From NCBI RefSeq assembly GCF_025145285.1, contig NZ_CP102251.1, positions 62,001-126,000 on the forward strand: DNA of 64,000 bases, written 5' to 3'. Source of the DNA: Alistipes onderdonkii (GTDB taxonomy: Bacteria > Bacteroidota > Bacteroidia > Bacteroidales > Rikenellaceae). Position numbers and translations under genes: made by a program. Positions 34,149-43,399 of the stretch are shown in pieces; position 1 is the first letter of the stretch; each line of letters begins with the position of its first letter. Below the pieces are notes generated by a model. It was not told where the DNA came from. It did not search any database and saw nothing but the letters and a program-made list of their open reading frames with translations.

Positions 34149-35255
34149 TTACAGCGCCAGCGGCTCGCAGGGAATCCCCCAGGCTTCGGCAACGGGCCGG
34201 TAGACCACTTTGCCCTGCACGATGTTGAGCCCCAGTTCCAGTTCGCGGTTTTCCTTGCAGGCACGGCGCCAGCCCTTGTCGGCGAGCTGAACGACATAGG
34301 GAAGCGTAGCGTTGGTGAGCGCAAGCGTCGAGGAATAAGGCACGGCGCCGGGAATGTTGGCCACGCAGTAGTGCAGGATGCCGTCGACATAGTAGACGGG
34401 GTCTTCGTGCGTCGTGGGACGCGAGGTTTCGAAGCAGCCGCCCTGGTCGATGGCCACGTCGACCATCACCGAGCCGGGCTCCATCTCCCGGAGCATGTCG
34501 CGTGTGACGAGCTTCGGAGCCTTGGCACCGGGGATCAGCACCGAGCCGATCACCAGGTCGGCATGTTTAAGCTCTTCGCGGATGTTGTATTCCGAAGACA
34601 TGAGGGTCTTGACGTTCTTGGGCATCACGTCGGCCAGGTAGGTGAGGCGCTGCAACGAAATGTCGCAGATCGTCACGTCGGCACCCGTCCCCGCGGCTGT
34701 CCGCGCGGCTGCCGTACCGACCACACCGGCGCCGATGACGAAGACCCTGGCGGGCTTCACCCCCGGGACGCCGCCCAGCAGCTTGCCTTTGCCGCCGCGG
34801 GGTTTTTCGAGGAAATAGCGCCCTTCCTGCGTGGACATACGGCCTGCGACCTCGGACATCGGGATCAGCAGCGGCAGCGAGCGGTCGGCACGTTCGACGG
34901 TCTCATAGGCGCAGCATACCGCCCCGCTGTCGATCATGGCGCGGGTAAGGGGTTCGCTGCTGGCGAAATGGAAGAACGTGAAGACCATCTGGTCTTTGCG
35001 GATCAGCTTGTACTCGGGGGCGATGGGCTCCTTGACTTTGACGATCATTTCGGCACGGGCATAGACATCCCCGATCGTGGGAAGTATCTCGGCCCCTACC
35101 GCCGTATAGGCATCATCGGCAAAACCGCTGTTCACACCGGCCGTAGCCTGCACATAAACCGTGTGGCCCCGTTTGACGAGCTCCTGGGCGCCTGCGGGGG
35201 TAAGGGCAACGCGATTCTCGTTGTTCTTGATCTCTTTGGGAATACCGATAATCAT
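34149..35255 (-). CDS. ald: Alanine dehydrogenase
   Basis: 368 residues, the normal length. It oxidises L-alanine to pyruvate and ammonia with NAD. The N-terminus MIIGIPKEIKNNENRVALTP is characteristic. K75 and H96 match the catalytic Lys and His of the family. The Rossmann motif GAGVVG is at 175-180, and the C-terminal VANIPGAVPYSST block is conserved. It is monocistronic with its own terminator. Confidence 0.97.
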   Translation of the reverse strand: MIIGIPKEIKNNENRVALTPAGAQELVKRGHTVYVQATAGVNSGFADDAYTAVGAEILPTIGDVYARAEMIVKVKEPIAPEYKLIRKDQMVFTFFHFASSEPLTRAMIDSGAVCCAYETVERADRSLPLLIPMSEVAGRMSTQEGRYFLEKPRGGKGKLLGGVPGVKPARVFVIGAGVVGTAAARTAAGTGADVTICDISLQRLTYLADVMPKNVKTLMSSEYNIREELKHADLVIGSVLIPGAKAPKLVTRDMLREMEPGSVMVDVAIDQGGCFETSRPTTHEDPVYYVDGILHYCVANIPGAVPYSSTLALTNATLPYVVQLADKGWRRACKENRELELGLNIVQGKVVYRPVAEAWGIPCEPLAL

Positions 35256-35344
35256 AAGGCTTGAAGTTTTTTAGGTTTTTTGCCTTTTAATTTACGGATT
35301 TTATCCGGAACAGCAAAATATTCCGGCGATTTTTCACTTCCGGG

Positions 35345-37771
35345 TCAAAATTTATAAGAGATCGTAAGGTAGAACGAACGCGGATAAGCATAGGTATAGC
35401 GCGTGGCGTGGGGTGCGAAATAGAGGGCGTCGCCCGAACGGATACGCCGGACGCGCAGCGACTCGTAACCGCTGTAAACCGTATCGGCATCGCCCAGCAG
35501 GTTGCGCAGCATGAGCGAAGCAGTCAGCCGCGAACGGCCGAAATAGAAGGATTTGAAAAGCGAGGCGTCGAACGTGAAGGCGTCGCCGAGGCGCTCCTGG
35601 TGCGTGAAGGCATCGAACATCTCCCGCGTGATGCCGCCCTGCCGCGCGATGCGTGCCGTACGGCGCAGGGGCACAGGCTCGACGTAACGCAGCCCCGCAT
35701 ATCCCGCCGAGGCGCGGAAACCCCATCCCCGGGGGCCGAAATATGAGAGTTCGGCGCAAGCCGTAAGCTGGGGTGCGGCACCGAGCGTACAACCGCCCAT
35801 GTGGCTTTCGGCACGGGTGTCGACGGCCGAATTGTCGACGTCGGAGATGACCGTGACGCGCGGGTTGCGGATATATTTGTACCGCCCGCCCGAAGCGGCG
35901 AGCGAAAGGCTCCAGCGGTATGCCAGGCGGAGGTCGGCAGCGGCCTCCACGCCGCAGGCCATGCGTCCGATGCCCGTAACGGCCATGTCGCTGTAAACAC
36001 CCGCCATGTCGTCGTAATAACGGCGGGACTGGATGCCGTCGAGCGTGGCGACGGCGAAGGCCGTAATGCGGAGCGAAAGCCGTTCGCCGGTACGGGTGAA
36101 ATTGAGCTCGGCGGCGTAGAAACGCCCGGCAGCGGGGTCGTCGACCGTACGGTTGTTATACAACGGCTGGTAGAACAGGTCGGCGGCATCGGGCACCGCA
36201 GCCCCGGCTGCGGCCGATGCTTCGAGGTAGCTGCGGGGCGAGAAAGCCCACCCCACCAGTGCCTTGACCGTATAGGGCGTAAACCCCATCCGCCGCGAGC
36301 GCCCGAGGGACTGTGTCCCGGGGAAGAGCTCTTTCTCATAATACCCGCGGCGCAGCACGACGGCATCGCCCAGCGCGAGGGCGACGTCGGCACGAAGGCG
36401 GTCGGAACGGTACTCGGCCGACAGGCGGACGGTGGCCTCGCGCGTCGAGAGCGCATAGTCGTAGCCGAAACGGTCGCCCTCGCGGACGGTGCGGCCGGGA
36501 TGGCGCAGGTCGTTTTGCAGGAGGTTGCCGTAGGTGTCGTCGTCCACGAGGTACTGGTCGATGTCGGTGATATGATCCGCCCCCAGCAGGTCGCGCATCT
36601 GTTTGTAGCTGCGCGTGCGGACATGGCGGTAGGAAAAGCCGTAGCGGAGCGTCAGCCGCTCGTCCGGCGCGGTCGTAAAGAGGGCGTCGAAACCGAGGTT
36701 GCGGATACGTTCGGCGCGGTCTTCGAGCGTATAGACGGCATGTCCGCCCGCCATGCGGTTGCGGGCGATCAGCTCGTCCCAGCAGACCTGCGTATAGCGC
36801 GCGTCGTTCGACCGCCATGCCAGTTCGGTTTCCCGGTCGCCCGTATAGCCGGGCAGGTAACGGTAATTGTCGGGCATGGGCGTACGGGCGTCGTACCACC
36901 CCAGGGCGCTGTATTTCCGCACCCCGTATTCGGCCCCGGCAGCCATGTCGAGCCAGGTCGCGGGCGACAGCCGCACGCAGTACGTAGCGGCGGCCAGCGG
37001 CACGAACTCGCGCCGCACGCGCGAATTGCGGACTTTGCCGTCCTGGAAACCCCAGGCCGGATTGTAGAGGTTGTCGCCCGTAAGGCGGAAAGCCTCTTCG
37101 ACCGAAGAAAGGCGTGTGCCCCGTACCAACGGCGGGACAATGAGGAGGAATCCCAGCGTATGGCCCTCGCCCAAATGCCTGGCGGCACGGAATCCCGCCG
37201 TCAGGGCATTCGTGAAGACGCCTTCGACGTGCATGTCGCGCCCCGTGCGGGCCTCAACGGCGGCAGCGACATCCCAGCCCCGTCCCGCAGGCCGCGCATA
37301 GGCGAGTTTCGCCCCGGCCAGGTAGTTGCGGTCGGTGAAACTGACGGAGGCATGGCAGGAGGGTTCGGCCAGCGCCCCGGGGAACCGGAAGGTACGCACG
37401 CCGCCGGCACCGCCGATGGCCTCGGGCAATGCCGCGATCCCGGCACGGCGCTCTTCCCGAGCCCCGAGCAGCCGCAGCGAACCGAAATAGCGGGACGAAA
37501 TCCCCAACCCGGAAAAGGAGGCCGCCTCCGAGGAGTAATGCTGCCCGCGGCGGCCGAGCGCGATGTAGGGCAGATTGAAGGCCGAAATGCTGCCGTAGAG
37601 GTCGGGCATGGTCTGGATTGCCCGGTAGAAAAGCGAGGAGTCGGTAAGCACGATGGGCGTACGCTGCTCATAACCCGTGCCATAGGGATAGTATTCGTCG
37701 TCGGGGAGCTGGGCCGCAGCTCCGCACACGACGAACAGGAAAACCACGGTAAGAGCGTATTTGCGGAGCAT
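35345..37771 (-). CDS. Outer-membrane beta-barrel protein, TonB-receptor-like
   Basis: 808 residues from the ATG at 37771 (MLRKYALTVVFLFVVCGAAAQ signal). The eight-codon longer start at 37795 overlaps the -7 promoter element and is less likely. It has alternating strands throughout, many aromatic girdle residues and a C-terminal Phe (FYLTISYKF), as in outer-membrane barrels. The N-terminal 100 residues do not show the usual carboxypeptidase-like domain or a clear plug. I read it as a diverged TonB-dependent receptor barrel. The cargo is unknown. Confidence 0.72.
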   Translation of the reverse strand: MLRKYALTVVFLFVVCGAAAQLPDDEYYPYGTGYEQRTPIVLTDSSLFYRAIQTMPDLYGSISAFNLPYIALGRRGQHYSSEAASFSGLGISSRYFGSLRLLGAREERRAGIAALPEAIGGAGGVRTFRFPGALAEPSCHASVSFTDRNYLAGAKLAYARPAGRGWDVAAAVEARTGRDMHVEGVFTNALTAGFRAARHLGEGHTLGFLLIVPPLVRGTRLSSVEEAFRLTGDNLYNPAWGFQDGKVRNSRVRREFVPLAAATYCVRLSPATWLDMAAGAEYGVRKYSALGWYDARTPMPDNYRYLPGYTGDRETELAWRSNDARYTQVCWDELIARNRMAGGHAVYTLEDRAERIRNLGFDALFTTAPDERLTLRYGFSYRHVRTRSYKQMRDLLGADHITDIDQYLVDDDTYGNLLQNDLRHPGRTVREGDRFGYDYALSTREATVRLSAEYRSDRLRADVALALGDAVVLRRGYYEKELFPGTQSLGRSRRMGFTPYTVKALVGWAFSPRSYLEASAAAGAAVPDAADLFYQPLYNNRTVDDPAAGRFYAAELNFTRTGERLSLRITAFAVATLDGIQSRRYYDDMAGVYSDMAVTGIGRMACGVEAAADLRLAYRWSLSLAASGGRYKYIRNPRVTVISDVDNSAVDTRAESHMGGCTLGAAPQLTACAELSYFGPRGWGFRASAGYAGLRYVEPVPLRRTARIARQGGITREMFDAFTHQERLGDAFTFDASLFKSFYFGRSRLTASLMLRNLLGDADTVYSGYESLRVRRIRSGDALYFAPHATRYTYAYPRSFYLTISYKF

Positions 37772-37792
37772 GCACAGGGACTTTTCAGAATA

Positions 37793-37800
37793 CAAATATA
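37793..37800 (-). promoter_or_regulatory. -7 promoter element for the 808-residue barrel gene
   Basis: Minus-strand TATATTTG lies 22 bp before the ATG at 37771 and supports that start. No exact -33 match. Confidence 0.45.
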
Positions 37801-37942
37801 ACTATTTTAACCATGTTTTAATATCAACATTAAAAACTGCCGGAGTGCGCCGGCTGCAACGGTTATAACGGCCGAAGATTTTTTACATTTTCCGGAAACA
37901 GCCAATCTACTGATTTACATGACATTAATCCGAATTACACAC

Positions 37943-37951
37943 GGGGGGGGG
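37943..37951 (+). repeat. G9 homopolymer upstream of TonB-receptor promoter
   Basis: Nine G residues end 17 bp before the -33 element of the 38023 gene, in the position of an upstream activator region. Length changes could alter promoter strength. Confidence 0.8.
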
Positions 37952-37968
37952 CGAATGCCGTCCGCAAA

Positions 37969-38000
37969 TTTGGAAAATCGGAAAACAAGCCCCATATTTG
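37969..38000 (+). promoter_or_regulatory. Promoter of the TonB-dependent receptor gene
   Basis: TTTG at 37969-37972, exactly 20 bp, then CATATTTG at 37993-38000 (one mismatch to TAnnTTTG). Predicted transcription start is near 38007, 16 bp before the ATG. Confidence 0.65.
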
Positions 38001-38022
38001 TGAAACCTCAAAGTGTCCTGAC

Positions 38023-40494
38023 ATGCAAAAAGCCCTCGCTCTCCTGCTGTCGGCAGTCATGCTGCTGTGTCTGCATCCGGCTGCCGCGCAACAACCCAAC
38101 ACCCTGACCGGGACGGTCACCGATTCGGCTTCCGGCAAAGCCGTCGGCTATGCCACCGTCTCGCTCCAGCGCGACTCGGCCACGGTCGTGAACGCCGTAG
38201 CCGCCGATACCGACGGCCGCTTCTCGCTCAAAGCCCCCGAAACGGGCGACTACCAGCTCTGCATCACGATGGTAGGCTACACGCCCTACAAACAGGCCGT
38301 GGAAGTGCCCGCATCGGGCAAGGCGCTCGGCAAGATCGCCATCACGCAGGGTGTCGAGGTCGGCGACGTGGTGATCGAAGTCCAGAAACCGCTCGTAATG
38401 GCCGACGCCGAGAAGACCACCTACTCGGTCGAGGACGACCCGCAGGCTTCGACGAGCACACTCGACGAAATCATCCGCAAGGTTCCGCAGCTCTCGCTCG
38501 ACGGCGACGGCAACGTCCTGCTCAACGGACAGAGCAATTACAAGATATTGCTCAACGGGCGCAATTCGGCAACGATGAGCAACAATTTCAAGGATGTGAT
38601 CCAGAGCATGCCCGCCTCGCAGATCAGCCGCATAGAGGTCATCACCAACCCCTCGACCAAGTACGAAGCCGAAGGCGTGGGCGGCATCATCAACCTCATC
38701 ACCCAACGCAAGAAGCAGTTCCACGGATACAACGGCAGCGTCGGCGCGAGCGTCACGGTGTTGGAGAACCCGGCCTACAACGGCAACGCCAGCCTCTCGA
38801 TCCAGGCCGGGAAGTTCGCGGCGAGCATCATGGGCTATGCAGGCTACTACGACGGGGGCCGTACCCCCTCGGAATCGGAGTCGTGGCAGGAAAATTACGA
38901 CTCGGAGAACCGCTACAACCGCAGTTACTCCGAAAACAAGGGCAGCTCGCGTTACGGCAACGTCGGACTGGACATGAGCTACCAGCCCGACACGCTCAAC
39001 CTGATCACGCTCAACGGATGGCTGTGGCTCGGCCGCAGCCGCTACAAATCGCTGGGCACGAACGCGATCCTCGACCCCGAGATGAACCCGCTGCTGGAAT
39101 ACGGCAGCCGCAGCATCCAGAAATGGAACTACATGGGCGGCAGCGTCTCGCTCAATTACGAACACACCTTCGGCAAGGAGGGGCACACGCTGACCATATC
39201 GGATGAAGTCGAGATCGACCCGGACAAAGGCCATACAGACCGGATATACAACGACGGATACAATTACAGGGCGTTGCAGGATGCGGACAACCGCATGACG
39301 GGCAACACCGTGCAGGTAGACTACGCCAACCCGCTGTCGGAGCACCACAAGATCGAGGCGGGGCTGAAACACATCTACCGCAACAGCACCTCCGACACCG
39401 ACAACAAGCAGAGCGACGAATACGGCACATTCCCGATTGAAAAAATAAAATTCACGGGCATGGATTACCGCCAGCACGTGCTGGGCATCTACGCCGGATA
39501 CGGATTCACCTACACCAAATGGTCGGGACGCCTCGGTGCGCGCATGGAACGGACATGGAACGACGCCGACGTGGAGGAGACCGCCAAAGGCACCTACTCG
39601 TTTTCGAACCGCCAGTTCAACGTGGTGCCCTACCTGAGCCTGACATTCATCCCCAAGGTGAGCCACAACATTTCGCTCTCCTACACGCAGCGGCTCCAGC
39701 GCCCGGGCATCTACATGCTTTCGCCGGCCGAGGACGACACCGACCCCACGCGGCTGTCGTACGGCAACCCGGGGTTGGAAGCGGCCGTATACCACACGAT
39801 CAACCTCCAGTACGGCCACTATGCCGCAAAATGGAGCATGACCTTCGCACTCAACACGTTCCTGTCGAACAACAACATGTCGTCGTACTCCTTCTCGGAC
39901 GGGGACGGCATCACGAACACCACCTACAGCAACGACGTCCGTTCGCGCAGCTACGGATTCAACGGTTCGTTCTCGTACCGCCCGTCGGAGAAGGTCAACC
40001 TCTCGCTGAGCTACAACGGCAGGTATTCGCAGAACGATTTCGACGCCATGGACATCCACACCGACCAGTTCACGTTCAGCCAGAACCTCAACCTCGACTT
40101 CGCACTCTGGAAGGAGGCGCGGCTTATGCTGGGTGAGAATTATTCGACGGGGTATGCGTGGCTCGGCGGCAAATCGGAAAGCTACTACTATTATTACATG
40201 GGCATCAAACAGCAGTTCCTCAAGAAGAAGCTCGACCTGAGCATCATGTGCAACAACCCCTTCGAGAAATACCGCAGGAACAGGAACACCTCGGACACGC
40301 CGACCTTCGGCGGCTGGAGCGAATACAGGTATGCGTGCCGCAGCCTCTATTTCCGCGTCAGCTACCGCTTCGGCAAACAGAACGTCGGGGTGAAACGCAC
40401 TGCCAAGTCGATCCGCAACGACGACATGAGCAGCGGCGCACAGGGCGGTGGCGGCGGAAGCACCGGCGGCGCTCAGGGCGGAGGAGGGATGTAA
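38023..40494 (+). CDS. TonB-dependent receptor-like outer-membrane protein
   Basis: 823 residues. A signal peptide (ending PAAAQ) precedes a carboxypeptidase-regulatory-like beta-sandwich (about 27-105, LTGTVTDSASGKAVGYATV). A plug domain follows (about 130-225; STLDEIIRKVPQLSLDGDGNVLLNGQ and IEVITNPSTKYEAEGVGGIINL). The rest is a barrel of the outer-membrane beta-barrel 3 type. The last strand (LYFRVSYRFGKQN) is followed by about 30 residues ending in a Gly-rich tail (QGGGGGSTGGAQGGGGM), unusual for a barrel that normally ends in an aromatic. Substrate unknown. Confidence 0.88.
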   Translation: MQKALALLLSAVMLLCLHPAAAQQPNTLTGTVTDSASGKAVGYATVSLQRDSATVVNAVAADTDGRFSLKAPETGDYQLCITMVGYTPYKQAVEVPASGKALGKIAITQGVEVGDVVIEVQKPLVMADAEKTTYSVEDDPQASTSTLDEIIRKVPQLSLDGDGNVLLNGQSNYKILLNGRNSATMSNNFKDVIQSMPASQISRIEVITNPSTKYEAEGVGGIINLITQRKKQFHGYNGSVGASVTVLENPAYNGNASLSIQAGKFAASIMGYAGYYDGGRTPSESESWQENYDSENRYNRSYSENKGSSRYGNVGLDMSYQPDTLNLITLNGWLWLGRSRYKSLGTNAILDPEMNPLLEYGSRSIQKWNYMGGSVSLNYEHTFGKEGHTLTISDEVEIDPDKGHTDRIYNDGYNYRALQDADNRMTGNTVQVDYANPLSEHHKIEAGLKHIYRNSTSDTDNKQSDEYGTFPIEKIKFTGMDYRQHVLGIYAGYGFTYTKWSGRLGARMERTWNDADVEETAKGTYSFSNRQFNVVPYLSLTFIPKVSHNISLSYTQRLQRPGIYMLSPAEDDTDPTRLSYGNPGLEAAVYHTINLQYGHYAAKWSMTFALNTFLSNNNMSSYSFSDGDGITNTTYSNDVRSRSYGFNGSFSYRPSEKVNLSLSYNGRYSQNDFDAMDIHTDQFTFSQNLNLDFALWKEARLMLGENYSTGYAWLGGKSESYYYYYMGIKQQFLKKKLDLSIMCNNPFEKYRRNRNTSDTPTFGGWSEYRYACRSLYFRVSYRFGKQNVGVKRTAKSIRNDDMSSGAQGGGGGSTGGAQGGGGM

Positions 40495-41008
40495 TCCCCC
40501 GCCGGCGATCCTGCCCGATACGCCGGGCGCCGGCATCACCGCGTGGGCCATCATCGCAGGAGTCATCGCGGAAATCATTCCAGGAATCATCGCGGAAATC
40601 ATCGCGGCATTTACGCGGCCGTCTTTCCCCTGCTGCAAGGGACGACGCATACGGCTTCCGGGCGCGGCATCCATATCGACGAAAAGGAGCTGCCGAACAA
40701 GCAGCCAGAAACAGAAATCACCCCTGCCGGAGTTTGTTCCGGCGGGGGTGAAATCGTAAAATCGGACTTGCCGGACAGCCCCTCTGTTATTTGCAGCCTG
40801 CCGTGCAGCGCCCTGCCGGGAACACCCGGAGCGGTCATCGGTTACCCGATCCATGCGGATGGGGGCCCGGATCATCGACCGCATGGATTTCATAGCCCGG
40901 CAAAAATATGAATAAAATGATTGTTTAATTCATATTTTTTAATTACATTGTGAACAATATAAAACACATGCTTCACAATCCTTTCATTAATCCTTTAAAT
41001 TTACCGCC
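40495..41008. other. Intergenic region with repeats and a hairpin
   Basis: 514 bp without a convincing gene. ATCGCGGAAATCAT occurs at 40565-40578 and 40589-40602 (period 24 bp) within a run of related ATCATCGC units. A hairpin (CACCCCtGCCGG / CCGGCGGGGGTG, 40719-40750, one G-T pair) may end the receptor transcript, though a T-tract is lacking. The last 90 bp are AT-rich and probably hold the promoter of the DUF4251 gene. Confidence 0.5.
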
Positions 41009-41554
41009 ATGAAAAAACTTTTTTTACTCCGGAAAAGCCTGTTCATAGCTTTTGCGGCAGCGACCTGCGGACTCTTTTCTATAATAGGATGTGCAGCGCA
41101 AAAACCGGCAGCCGGACGGCAAGGCGAAGCGGCCGGAGGGGAGATCCGCCACGCACAAGCGTCGAAGGCACTGGAAGAGGGGCGGTTCGTGATCGAGGCG
41201 AATGAATTTTACCTCCCGGAGAACAAATCCCCGGTCAAGTCATCCACGGGCAACTACATATCCATGGAGGGCAAACGGGGCGTTATCAGTTTCACCCCCG
41301 ACCTCTTCCCGAAAACACCGCTGGGCAACCTGACCATAACGGACGACTCGGCGGAAATAACGCTGGAAAAGCGGAAAAAGAACGGAGACATGCAGTTCTG
41401 CATGAGAATGACCGGGCCGGCGAATTCCCAGGACAGGAAGGTAATAATAACGCTGTACAAGGACACGGACAAATGCCATGTACAGGTTTCGAACGAACTT
41501 CTGGCATATCCCGTGGTCAAGTTCACGGGAGTGGTAAGGCCAGCGGGAGAATAA
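41009..41554 (+). CDS. DUF4251 lipoprotein
   Basis: 181 residues. The lipobox is SIIGC (about residue 28). The domain begins ALEEGRFVIEANEFYLPEN and continues STGNYISMEGKRGVISF, typical of DUF4251. It is likely periplasmic-facing or on the outer membrane. Function unknown. It is one of three DUF4251 genes within 7 kb. Confidence 0.82.
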   Translation: MKKLFLLRKSLFIAFAAATCGLFSIIGCAAQKPAAGRQGEAAGGEIRHAQASKALEEGRFVIEANEFYLPENKSPVKSSTGNYISMEGKRGVISFTPDLFPKTPLGNLTITDDSAEITLEKRKKNGDMQFCMRMTGPANSQDRKVIITLYKDTDKCHVQVSNELLAYPVVKFTGVVRPAGE

Positions 41555-41576
41555 CCGCGGCACCACCCGCAACGGC

Positions 41577-41602
41577 AACGGCCCCGCAAAGACGGGGCCG
41601 TT
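41577..41602. terminator. Hairpin between convergent DUF4251 and pepD genes
   Basis: AACGGCCCCG / CGGGGCCGTT (10-bp perfect stem, 6-nt loop). It probably acts as a shared terminator. T-tracts are weak on both sides. Confidence 0.65.
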
Positions 41603-41650
41603 ATCGTGAACCGTGCATCCGTGGCGGGATTTGCCGCGTTCGCAGGCGGG

Positions 41651-43102
41651 TCAGACGGTCTTGAGCACTTCGAGCAGCAAATCCCAGAACTTGGGAACCG
41701 TGGCGATTTCGAGCCTCTCGTCGGGCGAATGCACGCCGCGCAACGTCGGGCCGAAGGAAACCATCTCCAGTTCGGGGTATTTCTCGAGGAACAGGCCGCA
41801 TTCCAATCCGGCATGGATCGCACGCACCTTGGGCTCCGCACCGAACAGGCGTTCGTAGGCGCCGACGGTCTTTTCGAGCAGTACGGACTGCGGGTTGGGC
41901 GCCCAGCCCGGATAACCGTCGGAATGGGCGACGTCGGCACCGGCCAGGGCGAATACCGATTCGACCATCTGCATGACATAGGTCTTGGCGCTCTCGACCG
42001 ACGACCGCTGCGACGAGGTGACGACGATGCGGTCGTCGCCCTCGAATTTCACCGAAGCGAGGTTGGTCGAAGTCTCGACCAGCCCCGGCATGGCGAACGA
42101 CATGGCGATCACGCCGTTGGGAACGCCCACCAGCGAGTAGACCAGCCCGAACTGCGTCCGGGCATCGAGCACCTGGTCGACCTCGGGCATCTCGTTGAGC
42201 GTAATCTTGAAATTGGGCTCGCGGAAGCGGAATTCGGCTTTCAGGTCAGCGGCAAAGAGGTCGTAGCGTTTGACGAACTCGGACTTGAACCGTGTCGGGA
42301 CGCCGAAGATGGCGTACGCCTCGCGCGGGATCGCATTGCGCAGGTTGCCGCCGTTGAAATAGCTCAGCTTCAGTTCGAACGACTGCATGCCGTCCCACAA
42401 GAGGCGTGCGACGGTCTTGTTGGAATTGACGCGTCCCTTGTCGATGTCATCGCCCGAGTGCCCGCCCTGCAGGTCGGAGACGTCGACGCGGAAGAAGGAG
42501 TAGTTCTTCGGCGCCTCCTCCATCGCATACCGGAACGTGGCGATGGTGTCGATGCCGCCGGCACAGCCGATGAAGATCTCGCCCTCGTCCTCCGAGTCGA
42601 GGTTGATGAGGTATTTGCCCGTGAGCATCTCCTCGCCCAGTTCGAAAGCCCCCGTAAGGCCGGTCTCCTCGTCGACCGTAAAGAGCGCCTCGACGGGCCC
42701 GTGCTGCACCGCGGGGTCGATCAGGACGGCCAGTGCGGCAGCCATGCCGATGCCGCAGTCGGCACCCAGCGTCGTACCTTCGGCCCTGACCCACCCGCCG
42801 TCGATGTGCGTGCGGATCGGGTCGTTGTCAAAATCGAACTCCACGTCGGAGTTCTTCTCGCAGACCATGTCCATGTGGGACTGGAGGATAACCGCCGGGC
42901 GCTCCTCGAAGCCCGGCGTGGCGGGTTTGCGCATCACCACGTTGCCGATGGCATCCTTCTTATACTCGATGTTGTGCTTCCGGGCGAAATCGACCAGGAA
43001 TTCGATGATCTTGCCCTCCTTCTTCGAGGGGCGCGGAACCTGTGTGATGGCATCGAACTGCTCCCACACGATCCGGGGTTCAAGGTTTACTATTTCAGAC
43101 AT
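41651..43102 (-). CDS. pepD: Aminoacyl-histidine dipeptidase (M20)
   Basis: 483 residues, the normal PepD length. M20 metal-site motifs are visible: LQSHMDMVCEKN (His, Asp), TLGADCGIGMA (bridging Asp), DEETGLTGA (catalytic Glu pair) and GGHSGDDI. It hydrolyses Xaa-His and other dipeptides in the cytoplasm. A TATATTTG -7 element (minus strand, 43270-43277) about 160 bp upstream is a possible promoter, implying a long leader. Confidence 0.95.
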   Translation of the reverse strand: MSEIVNLEPRIVWEQFDAITQVPRPSKKEGKIIEFLVDFARKHNIEYKKDAIGNVVMRKPATPGFEERPAVILQSHMDMVCEKNSDVEFDFDNDPIRTHIDGGWVRAEGTTLGADCGIGMAAALAVLIDPAVQHGPVEALFTVDEETGLTGAFELGEEMLTGKYLINLDSEDEGEIFIGCAGGIDTIATFRYAMEEAPKNYSFFRVDVSDLQGGHSGDDIDKGRVNSNKTVARLLWDGMQSFELKLSYFNGGNLRNAIPREAYAIFGVPTRFKSEFVKRYDLFAADLKAEFRFREPNFKITLNEMPEVDQVLDARTQFGLVYSLVGVPNGVIAMSFAMPGLVETSTNLASVKFEGDDRIVVTSSQRSSVESAKTYVMQMVESVFALAGADVAHSDGYPGWAPNPQSVLLEKTVGAYERLFGAEPKVRAIHAGLECGLFLEKYPELEMVSFGPTLRGVHSPDERLEIATVPKFWDLLLEVLKTV

Positions 43103-43348
43103 AATCTCCTAATATAATTTACAGGCACATCGTCGGGTTGCCGCCGGCTGTAACACCGGGCGCACGCCCCTCGATTTCCGCCCATTCCATGACAATATTT
43201 ATAACGGCAGAAAGACGCTTCGAAGATGGGGTATCTGCAAGAATTCTTCCGGCCGAAGATTTTCAAATACAAATATAACAAAAACAGCGTAATTCACGGT
43301 ATCCCGCGTCCGGTTTTTTGCATTTCCGGCTGGCTGCGACGGCCGAAA

Positions 43349-43380
43349 TTTGCTTTTGCACTCCGCTTCCACTATCTTTA
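43349..43380 (+). promoter_or_regulatory. Promoter of ispF
   Basis: TTTG at 43349-43352, a 20-bp spacer, TATCTTTA at 43373-43380 (one mismatch to TAnnTTTG). Predicted start of transcription is near 43387, 13 bp before the ATG. Confidence 0.7.
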
Positions 43381-43399
43381 CGGGAAAATACGGAACTCT

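Noticed and set aside
35801..37801. 666-codon ORF antisense to the outer-membrane barrel gene
   Set aside because: Same cause: high GC. The sense frame has a signal peptide, promoter and barrel C-terminus.
38008..40893. 961-codon open frame antisense to the TonB-receptor gene
   Set aside because: It is a GC-driven shadow frame. It has no domain, the sense gene has signal, plug and barrel features, and the antisense protein is low-complexity Val/Arg/Ala.
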